From Simmondsia chinensis (lineage: Eukaryota; Streptophyta; Magnoliopsida; Caryophyllales; Simmondsiaceae): a stretch of DNA of 64,000 nucleotides. The position numbers were made by a program, and so were the translations under genes. Each line of letters opens with the position of its first letter. Within the stretch, counting starts at the first letter, position 1. Shown in pieces: positions 22,658 through 32,968 of this stretch. Where the stretch lies: contig JAGTTD010000010.1 of assembly GCA_018398585.1 (NCBI GenBank), positions 1,009,501-1,073,500 of the forward strand, given 5' to 3'. The notes under the pieces are model-generated. The model was not told the origin of the DNA. It saw only the letters and a list, made by a program, of their open reading frames with translations, and ran no database searches.

Positions 22658-24778
22658 TCAACCGAATGAGCTTGGCGTGCTTGGAGATGCAAAAAAATTT
22701 GGGGGTTCACCGTCACCTGATCCCGATTCATCTCTACCCTGTATAGACAACACAATAGATTTAGTGTATCTGATCCAAAATTTTGCTTCACATGGTAAAT
22801 TCATATAGTTTTCCAAAAGTACCAACCCCAATGCCACCTTTTGTCTCAATCATTCACATCATCAATTTCATTATTTTCAAAGGATTAGAAAGGCAATTAT
22901 TTGCATTATAGTACAAACAAATACAAATTAAATAGATTATCTTACCGGATCAGCAACCGCAGTAATAATTGTTCGACCTTCTGCTATCATTTCATATGAT
23001 GCTTGGCCAGAAGAAACAGCATCATAGATGGGTAGGAGCCTTCTCATTTGCTGCTTTACATTGGCCAATTCTATTTTCATATTTTGTAATTCGACATGAT
23101 CACCGATACGGTCGAGTCCCTTTTTCTTTAGTTCACCCCTGACTCCGTATATATCACTCCTCTTCACGCCAAATCCATAGCCTACCGCTCGATAGCCCGG
23201 ATTTTCCTGTTCATACATTAGCTCTGCAAATACTTCCTCCTCGATTTCTGATCGAGGTCTGGAAGAAGATCCAAGTCGAGCCTCAACTATTTCTCTAGCT
23301 ATATCCTACAAAGAAGAGAAAAAGACATTAAATACATTTAAATTAAAAGAAATGTGAGATAATAATAAAACCCACCGTAAATTCTTGTGAAACCGTGTTC
23401 TCAAAAAAGCCACCACTTTTCCTGGTATGAGTTTCCTGGTAAAACTCTATACTAGTAGGCTTCCTCCCTTTATTAATTTCCTACAATCAACATGTCAACA
23501 TAAGTCTTAACTAATTTAACAGGTAGATAGTAATAATACACTAAACATATACTGAAGTCCTTACAAAACTATCTCTTTTATTGGCACAACTTGTTGAACC
23601 AGTCGTGTGAAACTGATTCTGCTTGGCACGTACTTCTTTGCCGCATTTACTCTTCTCCTGACATTGGAAATCAACATCAATCTAAGAAAAACTTTACATT
23701 CATAATCAATATCAATCTGCTTCCCCCTTTTTGACCAATCAAAAATTACTTAAAAAGAAATTGTTTTACCTTGCCTTGTGGAGAAAACAAAAAATGTACC
23801 AAAGTTATCCATTGGTCACGATTAACTCCTCGTGGCACTGTTGCAATAACTTCAGTCTCAGTTTTGTTCCCTTGGCAATATTGCGCTTTCAAGCTCGTCT
23901 TATAACCCTTCCACATTTTGCCAAGATGCTGTAGTATTGATTTATCAATCAATACATCACTGGGCATTGAAAATTTTTCCTAAAACATAAAATACAACAA
24001 TAATGTCACAAAAAGGCAAGGGAATAGTAAGAAGGCATAAAGCAGTAGTTGTACTAGTAAGAGAGCAACCACATTTTAGTGCTATATCCAAATTTCACTC
24101 GAACAGTAAAATTTGATAGAAGAACCTATTGCCAATTATACTATTGAATTAAATTAACACAATTAAGAGTATAAAACCTTAATTAATACAATGATAAAGT
24201 TCAAAAACTTCAGACATACATATTATATCATATATATAAAGTAAACTTCAGACATAAATAATACTTACTCGAAAAACCTCAATAGCTTCTGCTTTGTATT
24301 GGTCATTCATCGTACGCCAATCTCTTACTCCGAGCGGACAAAACCGTCCCGTTTTTGCAACCTCTCCAATAAACCGGATCAACAAATCGCCACCCTTTCT
24401 AATTGGTTGGCGTAGGTCATTGAACCGCACAATAATTCTTACACCTTCAGGAAGATTCCATACTTCCTTAACTGGTATCGTCCTTAAGGTACTCAAGTTA
24501 CCTTGGCCATCTATTAACGATTAAGATATACCATTACTTTTCTAATTGATTGGAAAATTATTACCATAATTAATGCTATAAAATTGAAAACATTTACCGA
24601 TAAGTTGAAGTAGCTCCCTCTCATCAAATGGCACGTCAGTGTACCAAACACCAGCTTCCCTGACTGGTCCCTCTGCTTCAGATGTTGACGGTCTTGGCCG
24701 ACTGTCATCACCTCCTTCATTTTTCGCTGTTGCTGTTGAGGACTGCACTGATTTGCCACTTCTAAAAAACCTCCTCAT
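22658..24778 (-). CDS. TNPA-like transposon protein (Transposase_24, Ptta/En/Spm type)
   Basis: Seven exons on the - strand: 24598-24778, 24269-24510, 23770-23979, 23565-23657, 23376-23480, 22946-23305, 22658-22738. The sum is 1272 nt, 423 residues, with no stop and with consistent phases and GT-AG introns. The start MRRFFRSGKSVQSS is chosen because it is the first ATG of the open frame. Exon 2 has the family pattern LPEGVRIIVRFNDLRQPIRK...RFCPLGVRDW. Exon 3 has W-K-Y-K...RGVNRDQWITLVHF. Exon 6 has a Glu/Lys-rich segment near the end (VELQNMKIELANVKQQMRR, probable coiled coil). In known elements this partner protein binds subterminal repeats and supports transposition. Whether it is expressed is unknown. 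The copy in CACTA 2 has the same structure but stops. Confidence 0.8.
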
Positions 24779-25081
24779 TGTGAATCCACGCTTTTCCAAA
24801 AACAAAAGAATTAGTAGATGTATAATAAAACGTACAAAAATAAAATGAGAAGCAAATATGTTCCGTAAAAGAAATAATCAATAATGAAACAAAGATCATG
24901 GACAAAATGAAACAACATGTACAAAAGAAAACTAACATACATGGACAAAATAATACAACACGTACAAAAGAAAACTAACATACATGGACAAAATGAAATA
25001 ACATGTACAAAAGAAAACTAACATACATGGACAAAATAAAACAACACGTAACATTATTTCACAACTCTAAAAAAACAAAGA

Positions 25082-26282
25082 TCAAATCTCGCCTAGATCA
25101 TACAGGTCCCTAGGTTTAGTCTTAATGACATGATACCATCCCTTTTGCATCCCATCTTGAATATAGAAAACTTGCTTTGCTTGAGATGAGATGACAAATG
25201 GATCATCTTTTAACAATCGACCCGTATGCATCAACTTAGAGAAGTTCACACAAGCACCATCATTTCTAAATGTTCTTAAGCCCCTATTTATATCTACCCA
25301 ATCACAACCAAAAATGACAACTTTATAACTCCCATAATAGTCTAGTTCATATATGTCTGTCAATTTGCCATAGTAAACTTGTCCATCAGCTACGACCATG
25401 ACCCCATATATGCCTTGAAATCAAAGAAAAATACTGCATAACCTTAGCGGGCTCTCCTTTCTTGGTTGACATAGTTTCATCACTACAACTGTCATCTTCC
25501 TTACCCTTAACTGTCTTACATCTTGAGGTACTGCATGTATGACAACTCTCTTTTTCAGACATTTCACCCCAATACAACATACAATTATTTGGACAAGCAT
25601 GAATCTTTTTATATCCAAGACCCAACTCATTGATCATTTTCTGAGCTTCATAATAAGATGATGGAAATACCATAATTTGGGAAAATGCATCAACAAGAAG
25701 TCTTAGCAACATCGTGAAGGACTCAGCAGACCAACTATGCATACATTTCAAGTGAAACAAGTGCAAAAGAAATGACAATTTGGAGAATGCGCTACAACCT
25801 GGATATAGTTCTTCATTACAAGCTTCCAATATCTTCTTATACTTGGCTTTCTCCTCAGGAGATTGGTTGGGTTGTTCAAGAGGAACTTGGTCCGACCAAT
25901 CATGTTCATCAGACAAATGGGGTTGACTTGTGGAGGGAGGAATATCAACTCCGATACTTTCTCGTAGTAATCCACCAATATCATCTCGACCTATGGCCCT
26001 TCCCTCATTATTATTGGTAGATGTTTGACTATTGCATCTCAATTGTTGAACAATATCTTCTTTTCCATGAAAAATCCATTTCTTATACTTTGGCCAAAAA
26101 CCCTTAAAAAGGATATGATATTCCACATCTTCTAATGAGAACCATTTGGCTACTTTGTATTTATTACATGGACATCAAGTTTTTCCTTCTATAAGGTTTT
26201 CTTTAGCCAACTTAATGAATTTAATGACACCATCAATATAAGCTTGACTAATCCTTGGTTGCGTGATCCAACTCGTATCCAT
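25082..26282 (-). pseudogene. TNPD-like CACTA transposase, internally deleted
   Basis: The - strand reads MDTSWITQPRISQAYIDGV (transposase-associated N-terminal domain) from 26282, interrupted by an in-frame TGA at 26175-26177 (probably from CGA). It continues open to about 25415 through LGYKKIHACPNNCMLYWGE and AKVMQYFSLISR. The frame then jumps: a part ending in the C-terminal DUF4216 domain (YKVVIFGCDW...VFYIQDGMQKGWYHVIKTKPRDLYDL) follows at 25399-25082 in another frame. The whole catalytic Transposase_21 region that belongs between them is absent. The break is near 25415. The gene cannot encode active transposase. Confidence 0.85.
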
Positions 26283-27139
26283 ATCTCTAAATATTAAGTA
26301 GTGCAATCAAATTGCCTAAAAATTGAAAAAAGATAGAGTTCATAAGACAAATATTTAATCAACCAATCAAAATATATACAAATACAAAAATAAATAATTA
26401 ATGGGACTTAGGAGAAGTCAGAAATTAAAGTAAGATACATGAGTTCCTTATAATCAATTTTAATCGTCTAATGTGAAGGATCCATCTAAACAAGGGATAT
26501 AGCAACAAAGTTTTATTTTTCCAAATTTAAAAATTATGAAATCGATATCTAATCTCCCTGACATTAACAAATTGAACTCACAAGCGCCACCAACATATAA
26601 TTTTAAACATCAATCAAACACAGTAACACAAAAATTTCGTCAAAACAACAATTTTTTGTATTAATCAATTGAAATGATGAGATGCAACGATAGAATCATT
26701 CAAACCATAGCATTAAGGATGCGCATGAAGCAGGGAAAAGTGTGAAACGGCAATAATACAAAACTATAATAAAACTACTTCAACCAACTCAAATGATATA
26801 ACACTTGTAGAAGAATAAGCAGTCCAATAAAAATAAAAACCGAAACTAGGGCAAGGACATCACATACTAACAGCAAAGCAAGAGCAACTGTGAAATCGGA
26901 AGGTGAGGGTGAGAGATGAACGCTAGCGGCGACGGTGAGAGGCGAAGCCGGGCGGCGACGGTGAGAGGAGAACGCCGGCGGCGACGCGGTTGGAAATCGG
27001 GTGGTGAGGGTGAGAGACGAACGTGCTTTGCGAGGGTGAGGGTGAGAGACGAGGGTTAGGGTTTGCGGGAGGTGAGGGTGAGAGACGACGGTGAGAGCGC
27101 GAGAAATGAGGGTTAGGGTTTGTTCGGGGTATTTATACC

Positions 27140-27303
27140 CGGCGAGAATCTCGGCGCTTATAAGCTCCGATATTTTTTGCGCCGTTTAAAAACGCCGAGA
27201 ATTTTCGACGCTTTGTCTCGATGCATTTAAACGCCGAGATTTCTCGACGTTTGTATAAACGCCGATAATTATGCGCCGAGAATTGCCCTTTTTTGTTGTA
27301 GTG
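27140..27303. repeat. Subterminal palindromes, CACTA 1 right end
   Basis: Repeated ctcggcgcttataag, aaaacgccgagaattt and cgtttgtataaacgccg motifs in both orientations, ending in the TIR. They mirror the left end. Just inside lies GC-rich sequence with 'ggttagggtttg' and ggtatttatacccg, likely leader or promoter of the - strand genes. Confidence 0.75.
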
Positions 27304-27309
27304 ACTTTT

Positions 27310-27900
27310 TATTGCGATTTAACCTCTGAAAAGTGATTAGTTAAGTGTATGATTTTATTTTTAGAAAATAATTTTATAGTTTTAAACGAAAAATCGAAGA
27401 GTTTTATGTTTCTATGCAAAAGCCTAGAAATTTTTTTTTTTTTTTAATTCTATATGACACGAGAAGGGGGTTACAGAAATGTCACAAAATGGGCAGGACA
27501 AGGTGGGCAAGTTAAGCATTTAGGGAGAAGTTGGTCGTTAACGACCAACTCCCCCACCCTACCAACTGACCTACCCAATTCATGGCATTTTCGTGCCCCC
27601 TTCTCGTGCTATATAGCAAAGTTCTTTTATTTTTTTTGATATATACACAAAAAAGTTATTTTTATTTAATTATAATAACTTTTTTTTGTGTACACACAAA
27701 AACTTCTTTGGAAGGCTAGTTATAAAGAAATTAGAACCTACCTGCGTTTTGAAGGAATTTAAAATTGCTAAACAATTTATTTTCTGCATTCTGCCAACTT
27801 CTTGCCAGCCAAACTCGAGCCAAAATCCATACAATTTATATTTCTCATATCTACTTCCTACATACTAAACGACGCTTTTATTTTTATAAAAAAAATTTGC
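27310..27900. other. Intergenic DNA
   Basis: AT-rich with a few hundred bases of mixed sequence (27450-27620). No gene or bounded repeat could be supported. Confidence 0.4.
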
Positions 27901-27907
27901 AATTTTT

Positions 27908-28203
27908 ACTATAATACATTTGTTTAAATATTACCCAATAAAGCCATATTGGAGCCCAACTGAGTTGAGCCCAGGCTTAAACGAGCTCAAGCACGCCTAT
28001 ATTGAGCTTAAATGAGCCGAAATATCGCAAACCTAATTTAAAGCTCACCGAGTTTAGATCAAGCTGAGTCGAGCCTGAGCTATGAACCCGAGCTCCAGCC
28101 TGAATTTTCAAAGCTCGGTGAGCTTCGAGCAGAGCCCAAGCCAGGCTTAAAGCTAACAAGCCGATCCTCGAGCTTGGCAGGCTCGGTTCAAATACACCCC
28201 TAG
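27908..28203. mobile_element. 5'-deleted hAT-like MITE (GAGC family)
   Basis: Matches the inner and right parts of the family at 6430-6897 (tgaagccatattggagcc, aatgagccgaaatat, caaatacacccctag). The flanks CAATTTTT and TAATTTTT (27900-27907, 28204-28211) could be an 8-bp duplication, which would mean a deleted copy that moved as such. Confidence 0.55.
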
Positions 28204-28465
28204 TAATTTTTAGACAAAAGATAGAAGAGATTTTGTTTCTACGCAAGAGACAAGGAATTTAAATATATATATATATATATATATATGTACAAAAAGTGAT
28301 TTTTAATTAATTATAAATAACTAATTTTAGTGTCGATATCACGTGACCTGGGAGCCGTCGGGAGGGTGAGTGACAGCCACGTGTTGGTCAGAATATTAAT
28401 TTACAGTCGTACCCTCGTCAATCGTCGGCCATTATGAATTTTGGTAATATAAGGTCCATATATTA

Positions 28466-28707
28466 CCAAAGAGGACACCAACAAGCTGTTACCAGATCCT
28501 ATTAAAACTCCGAAGTTTAGCGTACTTGGACAAGAGTAGTACCAAGATGGGTGATCTCTTAGGAAGTCCTCACCCTCAGGTTGGGGCCACTGGGAAACAG
28601 CCTCTCTTTAAGTTAATATCCTGAAGGGGGAAGGCTGCGTACATCCGCCCCCATACTCTACGTAGGTGGGAACCCTTAAGGCACTGGGTATGTTTCTTTT
28701 CTTTTAT
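28466..28707 (+). mobile_element. 5S rRNA-headed SINE, copy 3
   Basis: The head has aaaactccgaagtttagcgtacttgg, gagtagtacc and gggtgatctcttaggaagtcctc, matching 5S rRNA, then the SINE tail ggttggggccactgggaaacagcctctc...aaggctgcgtacatccgcccc...gcactgggtatg. The flanks AAGGTCCATATATTA and AAGTTCCATATATTA (28451-28465, 28708-28722) are a 15-bp duplication with one mismatch. Confidence 0.9.
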
Positions 28708-28932
28708 AAGTTCCATATATTAACTCCTATACCTATTAATTTAATTACATTTTAATTATTATTTTTATGAATTTAGTCTTTAATATTTTCTTTGGTAATT
28801 GTATATTACTAATAATACATTAAGAAAATCAAGAAGTTAAAATATAATTAACTGCCGTTATATATACGGTTTTAGACACATTAGAAAAACTCGTATTAAT
28901 ATGGGTTTGTCTAACATGTATATTATGTTAAA

Positions 28933-29205
28933 GAATTAACTTTTTTAAAAGTTTAAGTTAATGAGTGACGGTTTATAAATTATTTTATACTCTTAACATG
29001 CCTCTCACGCAAACGCCTATTAGACTTGAAACGTAAATAATACACAATTTCTCCAATATCTTGTACTTGAGATATATTAATATTTAGAGTTGGGGATGTT
29101 GGGATTTGTACGATATCATATTAAAAAGCCAATTTTTTCAAAAGTTTAAGCTAATAGATGACAGTTTAAGAACTGTTTTATACTCTAACACGCTATACAC
29201 TAATT
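28933..29205 (-). mobile_element. SMART-like mini LTR element (diverged, reverse)
   Basis: On - it reads TGTTAGAGTATAAAACAGTTC...TTAGCTTAAACTTTTG, then an altered PBS (ATGATATCGTAC), the internal 'ttcaagtctaatagg-cgtttgcgtgagaggca', and a second LTR TGTTAAGAGTATAAAATAATT. It is the same design as the intact copy at 35112-35396 but has many substitutions. Confidence 0.65.
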
Positions 29206-29950
29206 ACAGTATCGTTGGCTTCTTTTTTTAATAATATCAAAAATATTATTATAATTTTATGAATTATATGCACTATCTTTCAATCATAATACAATAGATT
29301 CAATTTCCATTAGAGTGATAAAACAATGAAAAATAATAAAATTAAATAAAATAAATGTATTTTAAGGACACATGTTAGAAAAATCCTATTAATATTAAGC
29401 AACTTCTTTTTAAATTATAGTTATTTAAGAAATTTATCCTCTTTACTTTTGTAAAAGATGTTTTGATAATAATCAATACAGTGTTATCCCGTGTGATACA
29501 TTAAAACTGTTATATTTTTAAAAATGCAATTTAATTTAGAGGTTTTTGATAATACCGTTTAGAATTGCTTGAATTAAAATTTAGATGCTTTTAAAAATAG
29601 TGGCACTTGACTATAATATATAGAAAGATTACCAGACGCTAATATTATCTAACAAATTCTATACTTATAGTTTTAATACATTATTTTATATTAAATAACA
29701 TAGAATTAAATCATAAATATACAATAAATAGTTTATTTTAATGAATTAATTTTATTTAAGGAAAATATTAAAAATGCACACAAGTTAGATGCTAATTAGT
29801 ATAAGATTTTGTAGGTTTAAAAAGAATATCAAATTAATTAATTTTACAAAAAACATTTTATTATATCTATTTTTTTTTTTTGGTCATTTTTGTATATTAG
29901 GCGTATAATTAATGATGATTAAATAGTGCAATATTTCTTTATTAAATACA
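29206..29950. other. AT-rich intergenic DNA
   Basis: Very AT-rich with no frame or element boundary that can be supported. Confidence 0.4.
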
Positions 29951-29954
29951 ACTT

Positions 29955-30190
29955 ATCAGAGTGTAAAACCATTCTTGAACCTTCATCTATTAAGTCATGA
30001 GCTTGAACTCTAACAGCTCCCTACTCTCAATATTAACATAATTTAAGTATAAGGTATGAGGTGGACCTGTATAATATCTATGCATCAAGCTCAACGGACA
30101 TTTGAATGAGAAAGCATGCTAGAATATAAAGCCGTACTTAAACTTTTACTCATCAATTTAAGCTTCTGGACAATGTGGTTCCTCGATACA
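29955..30190 (+). mobile_element. SMART-like element remnant
   Basis: Pieces of the LTR (agagtgtaaaaccattcttgaaccttcatctattaa), the internal part (ctctcaatattaacataatttaag..caagctcaacggacattt) and a second LTR (gcatgctagaatataaagcc...ttaagctt) occur in order. The PBS region is lost. Confidence 0.6.
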
Positions 30191-30714
30191 ATTGATATTT
30201 GTATCTTAAGATTTTATTCCCTAAATTTATGATTAAATATAATTTATATATATACTTTTAATTTTATAAAATATCTGTATAGTAATTAAGTGCCAACATA
30301 TTTGAAGCGTAAATGTGCACGGAACTCCAAAATTATGCATGGCATGACAGCAACGTCCGCTAATTCCGTCAAATTAATACTTCTCTTTTACGCGTAAAAT
30401 ATCTCTATAATATCTTAAAATTTAGTGTATTGATTTTTTTAATTCATAAATTTTATAAAAAAAGTTTTATTTCAAAAAATTAGATGTATTTAATAAAATA
30501 ATTTAAATAACGATATAAAAAAATGCAAGCAGGGTCTGTTTGTACCCTTATATATCGCTATTTGGATTATTTTATTAAATTTATGTAAGTTTTTTAACTA
30601 AAAAATTAATACACTAAGTCTGAGGATATTAATAATTTACCTTTATTTTTTCAATGATTTTTTTTTTGTTTGAATTGAAAACATTACCATCATTCAAAAG
30701 AGTTTGCACAACCC

Positions 30715-30975
30715 TTTGAATGAGCGAGATGTGTCTAATTAGCTTAGACTTTTGAGAAAATTAATTATTTAATATGGTATCAGAGTTTTATTGACCAAGA
30801 GGTTATGAGTTTGAATCTCAATAGCTCCTACTTTCAATATTAATATAATCTAAGCATAAGCTATGAGGTGAATTTATGTAATATCCATGTTTCGAGTCTA
30901 ATTGACATTAATGTGAGGAGACATGTTAGAGTACAAAACTAATACTAGACCTTCACCCATTAACTTACATTGTTG
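30715..30975 (+). mobile_element. SMART-like element with PBS
   Basis: A decayed left LTR end is followed by TGGTATCAGAGT (initiator-Met tRNA primer site), internal tgaatctcaatagctcctactttcaatatt, the purine tract gtgaggagaca, and a second LTR TGTTAGAGTACAAAACTAAT truncated by the RNase H fragment near 30975. Confidence 0.7.
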
Positions 30976-30979
30976 TTGA

Positions 30980-31135
30980 TGATGGAGATCACTGTCTTAC
31001 AATCTGATTCAAAGATAACCTGAGTCCAACTCACACGAAAGTGCCAAGGAACAGGCAGCTCTAACAGCACTAGCCTCTGTCGTTAAAGCCGAGAAAGCAA
31101 AAACCGATCCGCACCAACCCGGACCATCGAACCGT
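30980..31135 (-). pseudogene. RNase H domain fragment (L1-type LINE)
   Basis: On - one frame gives ASAVRAACSLALSCEL and, after a one-base shift, WTQVIFESDCKTVISII, which is the typical centre of the RVT_3/RNase H-like domain of plant L1-type elements. The fragment is short and frameshifted. It sits next to the SMART element at 30715. Confidence 0.65.
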
Positions 31136-31303
31136 TATTTTTTCAATGATAATACATACAGTAAGAAAAATTATGATATCGTTTTCTTGACTATGAAAAA
31201 TTATTAATATCTGGATATCAAGTCATAATTTTTTTACTTTTTATTTTTTATTTTATTTTACTGTCGGCAAGGGCTTGAGAGGGTGGGGGGGAGAGGAAAT
31301 TCC

Positions 31304-31537
31304 TTTTTTTTTTTTTTTTTTTTAAACAATGGTAAAGATTAATCAGAGAGAACCGCCTCCACGTAAAACAGGGCAGCCGGAAGCCTCAGCATTGGAAATG
31401 CGCAGCAGGGCGGTGGAAGGATCACGAACTTCGCAGTTGAAACTGATGCTTCCTAAGCCCTCGCATGCCATGAAGTCGGCGGATTGATTGGCCTCGCGGT
31501 AAACAAGAGAGTAGTGAATTTGAGTCAGCCTTTTACC
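31304..31537 (-). mobile_element. 5'-truncated L1-type LINE (RNase H C-terminus)
   Basis: On - the frame VYREANQSADFMACEGL...GCPVLRGGGSL ends in a stop, followed by a short 3' UTR and poly(A) (T-run at 31304 on +). The flanks GAGAGGAAATTCC and GAGAGAAAATTCC (31291-31303, 31538-31550) are a 13-bp duplication with one mismatch, so this is a 5'-truncated insertion. Confidence 0.8.
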
Positions 31538-31586
31538 GAGAGAAAATTCCCCTTAAAGGGACAACATTTGTCCTTAGGATTGAATC

Positions 31587-31953
31587 TAGGGATGGGGCGG
31601 GTACAGGTTAAGTGGGGCGGGTAGTGGGTACGGGTTAGGTGTATTGGCCCTGTAGCCGTCACGGGTATGGGGCGGATATGGGTATAGTTTTGTACCTGTC
31701 CCGCCCTGCTTTATACCCATCCCGTCCCATCTCATACTCACCATATCCGCTTCAATTTGTGCATAGTTAACCTTTAAATTAAAAAAAAACAGCGTTTGAA
31801 TTTAACAACTCAAATTGTTTATTAATGTTATAAAAAAATATAATTAGTTTTTAAAAATAGTATTAAATAACTAATATAAACGGGTATAGCTAATCATTTT
31901 TTATGCACATTAGGAGGGTTTGGGGAGGGTAATATATACCATTGCCATCCCTA
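31587..31953. mobile_element. hAT-like MITE, second copy of the 21607 family
   Basis: Ends TAGGGATGGGGCGGG and CCATTGCCATCCCTA. A perfect 8-bp duplication ATTGAATC is at 31579-31586 and 31954-31961. The interior has the same 'gcgggtagtgggtacggg' and 'acgggtatagctaat' features as the first copy. Confidence 0.85.
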
Positions 31954-32050
31954 ATTGAATCCAGGTGGCTTCCCTAATGTCAGAGTCTTTGCTATCAGGC
32001 TATGTCCCTGTAGGACATATATCAAGTTATACGATACTAAATTGAAATTG

Positions 32051-32275
32051 CACCAACACGCCATCACCTGATCCCATTAGAACTCCGAAGTTAAGCATGC
32101 TTGGGCGAGAGTAGTACCAGAATGGGTGACCTCCTGGGAAGTCCTCACCCTCAGGTTGGGGACACTGGGAAACAGCCTCTCTTCAGGTTGACACCCTGAA
32201 GGGGGAAGGCTGCGTACATCCGCCCCCCCAGACCCTGCTTAGGCGGGAGCCCTTGAGGCACTGGGTATGTTCCTT
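32051..32275 (+). mobile_element. 5S rRNA-headed SINE, copy 4 (best preserved head)
   Basis: The first ~98 bp (caccaacacg to gtcctc at 32146) match 5S rRNA closely, with gaagttaagcatgcttgggc (A-box region), gagagtagtacc and gggtgacctcctgggaagtc (C-box region) intact. The tail follows from about 32150 with ggttggggacactgggaaacagcctctc, aaggctgcgtacatccgcc, cagaccctgcttaggcggg and cttgaggcactgggtatg. No clear target duplication was found. Confidence 0.88.
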
Positions 32276-32324
32276 TCCTCATAATTCATGGGTAATTAAT
32301 TCGTGGTTTATTTGTAGGCACTCA

Positions 32325-32455
32325 ATTACTTCAGGTTGGGGGTCCTCGAAAACAGCTTCCTTTCCACCTGGAAGGGGTAAGGCTGCGTATACCACCCTCC
32401 CCAGATCCTGCTTTCTGCGGGAGCCGTAAGACACTGGGACTGTTGTTGTTGTTGT
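32325..32455 (+). mobile_element. SINE tail fragment ending in TTG repeats
   Basis: cttcaggttgggggtcctcgaaaacagc...aaggggtaaggctgcgtatacc...cagatcctgctttctgcggg...agacactgggactgttgttgttgttg. It lies about 50 bp after the 5S-headed copy in the same orientation, giving a dimer-like arrangement. Confidence 0.75.
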
Positions 32456-32968
32456 ATTTAATATAACTGACAATAAAAAAAGTTATAAAATTATTACTTT
32501 TTATGAATTAATGTGTTTTTCTCATATAAGAACACTATATTAGATATCTAAATTAAATATATCTGACCTTTTTATTTAATAGTATGATATGTTTTTTCAG
32601 TAAGATTAAAAAATGAAGAATACATTGATTTCAATTACAAGTTAATATTAATTTTAGGGAAATTACACTTTTTTTTTATCTGGAGGGAAATTACACTTAG
32701 ATACCGCAAGATTTTATCACTTAGGTATCCTAAAATTTTAGAAATTTTATCAATCAAATACTTTTTTGTCGAAGTTTAATATATTTTTGTACATGATTCC
32801 AATAATAGATCGGTTTCTCCACTACAATTTGATTTTTTGGCCAAAAAATGCTAACATGATACATAATTTTGACAATATTAGGTAGTTTGCATCAACGTTT
32901 AGTGAATATTTTATCACAATTCGTTGTATTTTTTATGAAAACATTGAATTATTTATGTATATCATGGT

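Larger units (their letters stand above)
22142..27303 (-). mobile_element. CACTA (En/Spm-like) DNA transposon, copy 1
   Basis: Begins CACTACAACAAAAA and ends with the exact complement TTTTTGTTGTAGTG. The 3-bp duplication ACT flanks it (22139-22141, 27304-27306). Both subterminal regions carry GC-rich palindromic repeats. Inside, on the - strand, are a TNPD-like remnant (25082-26282) and an apparently intact TNPA-like gene (22658-24778). The transposase lacks its catalytic core, so the element cannot move by itself. A related copy in opposite orientation lies at 42975-47331. Confidence 0.95.

Noticed and set aside
32051..32146. Functional 5S rRNA gene
   Set aside because: The match is close but the 5' end and the last ~15 bases differ, and it is joined directly to a SINE tail. 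Five other copies have the same fusion, so it is a retroposon head.
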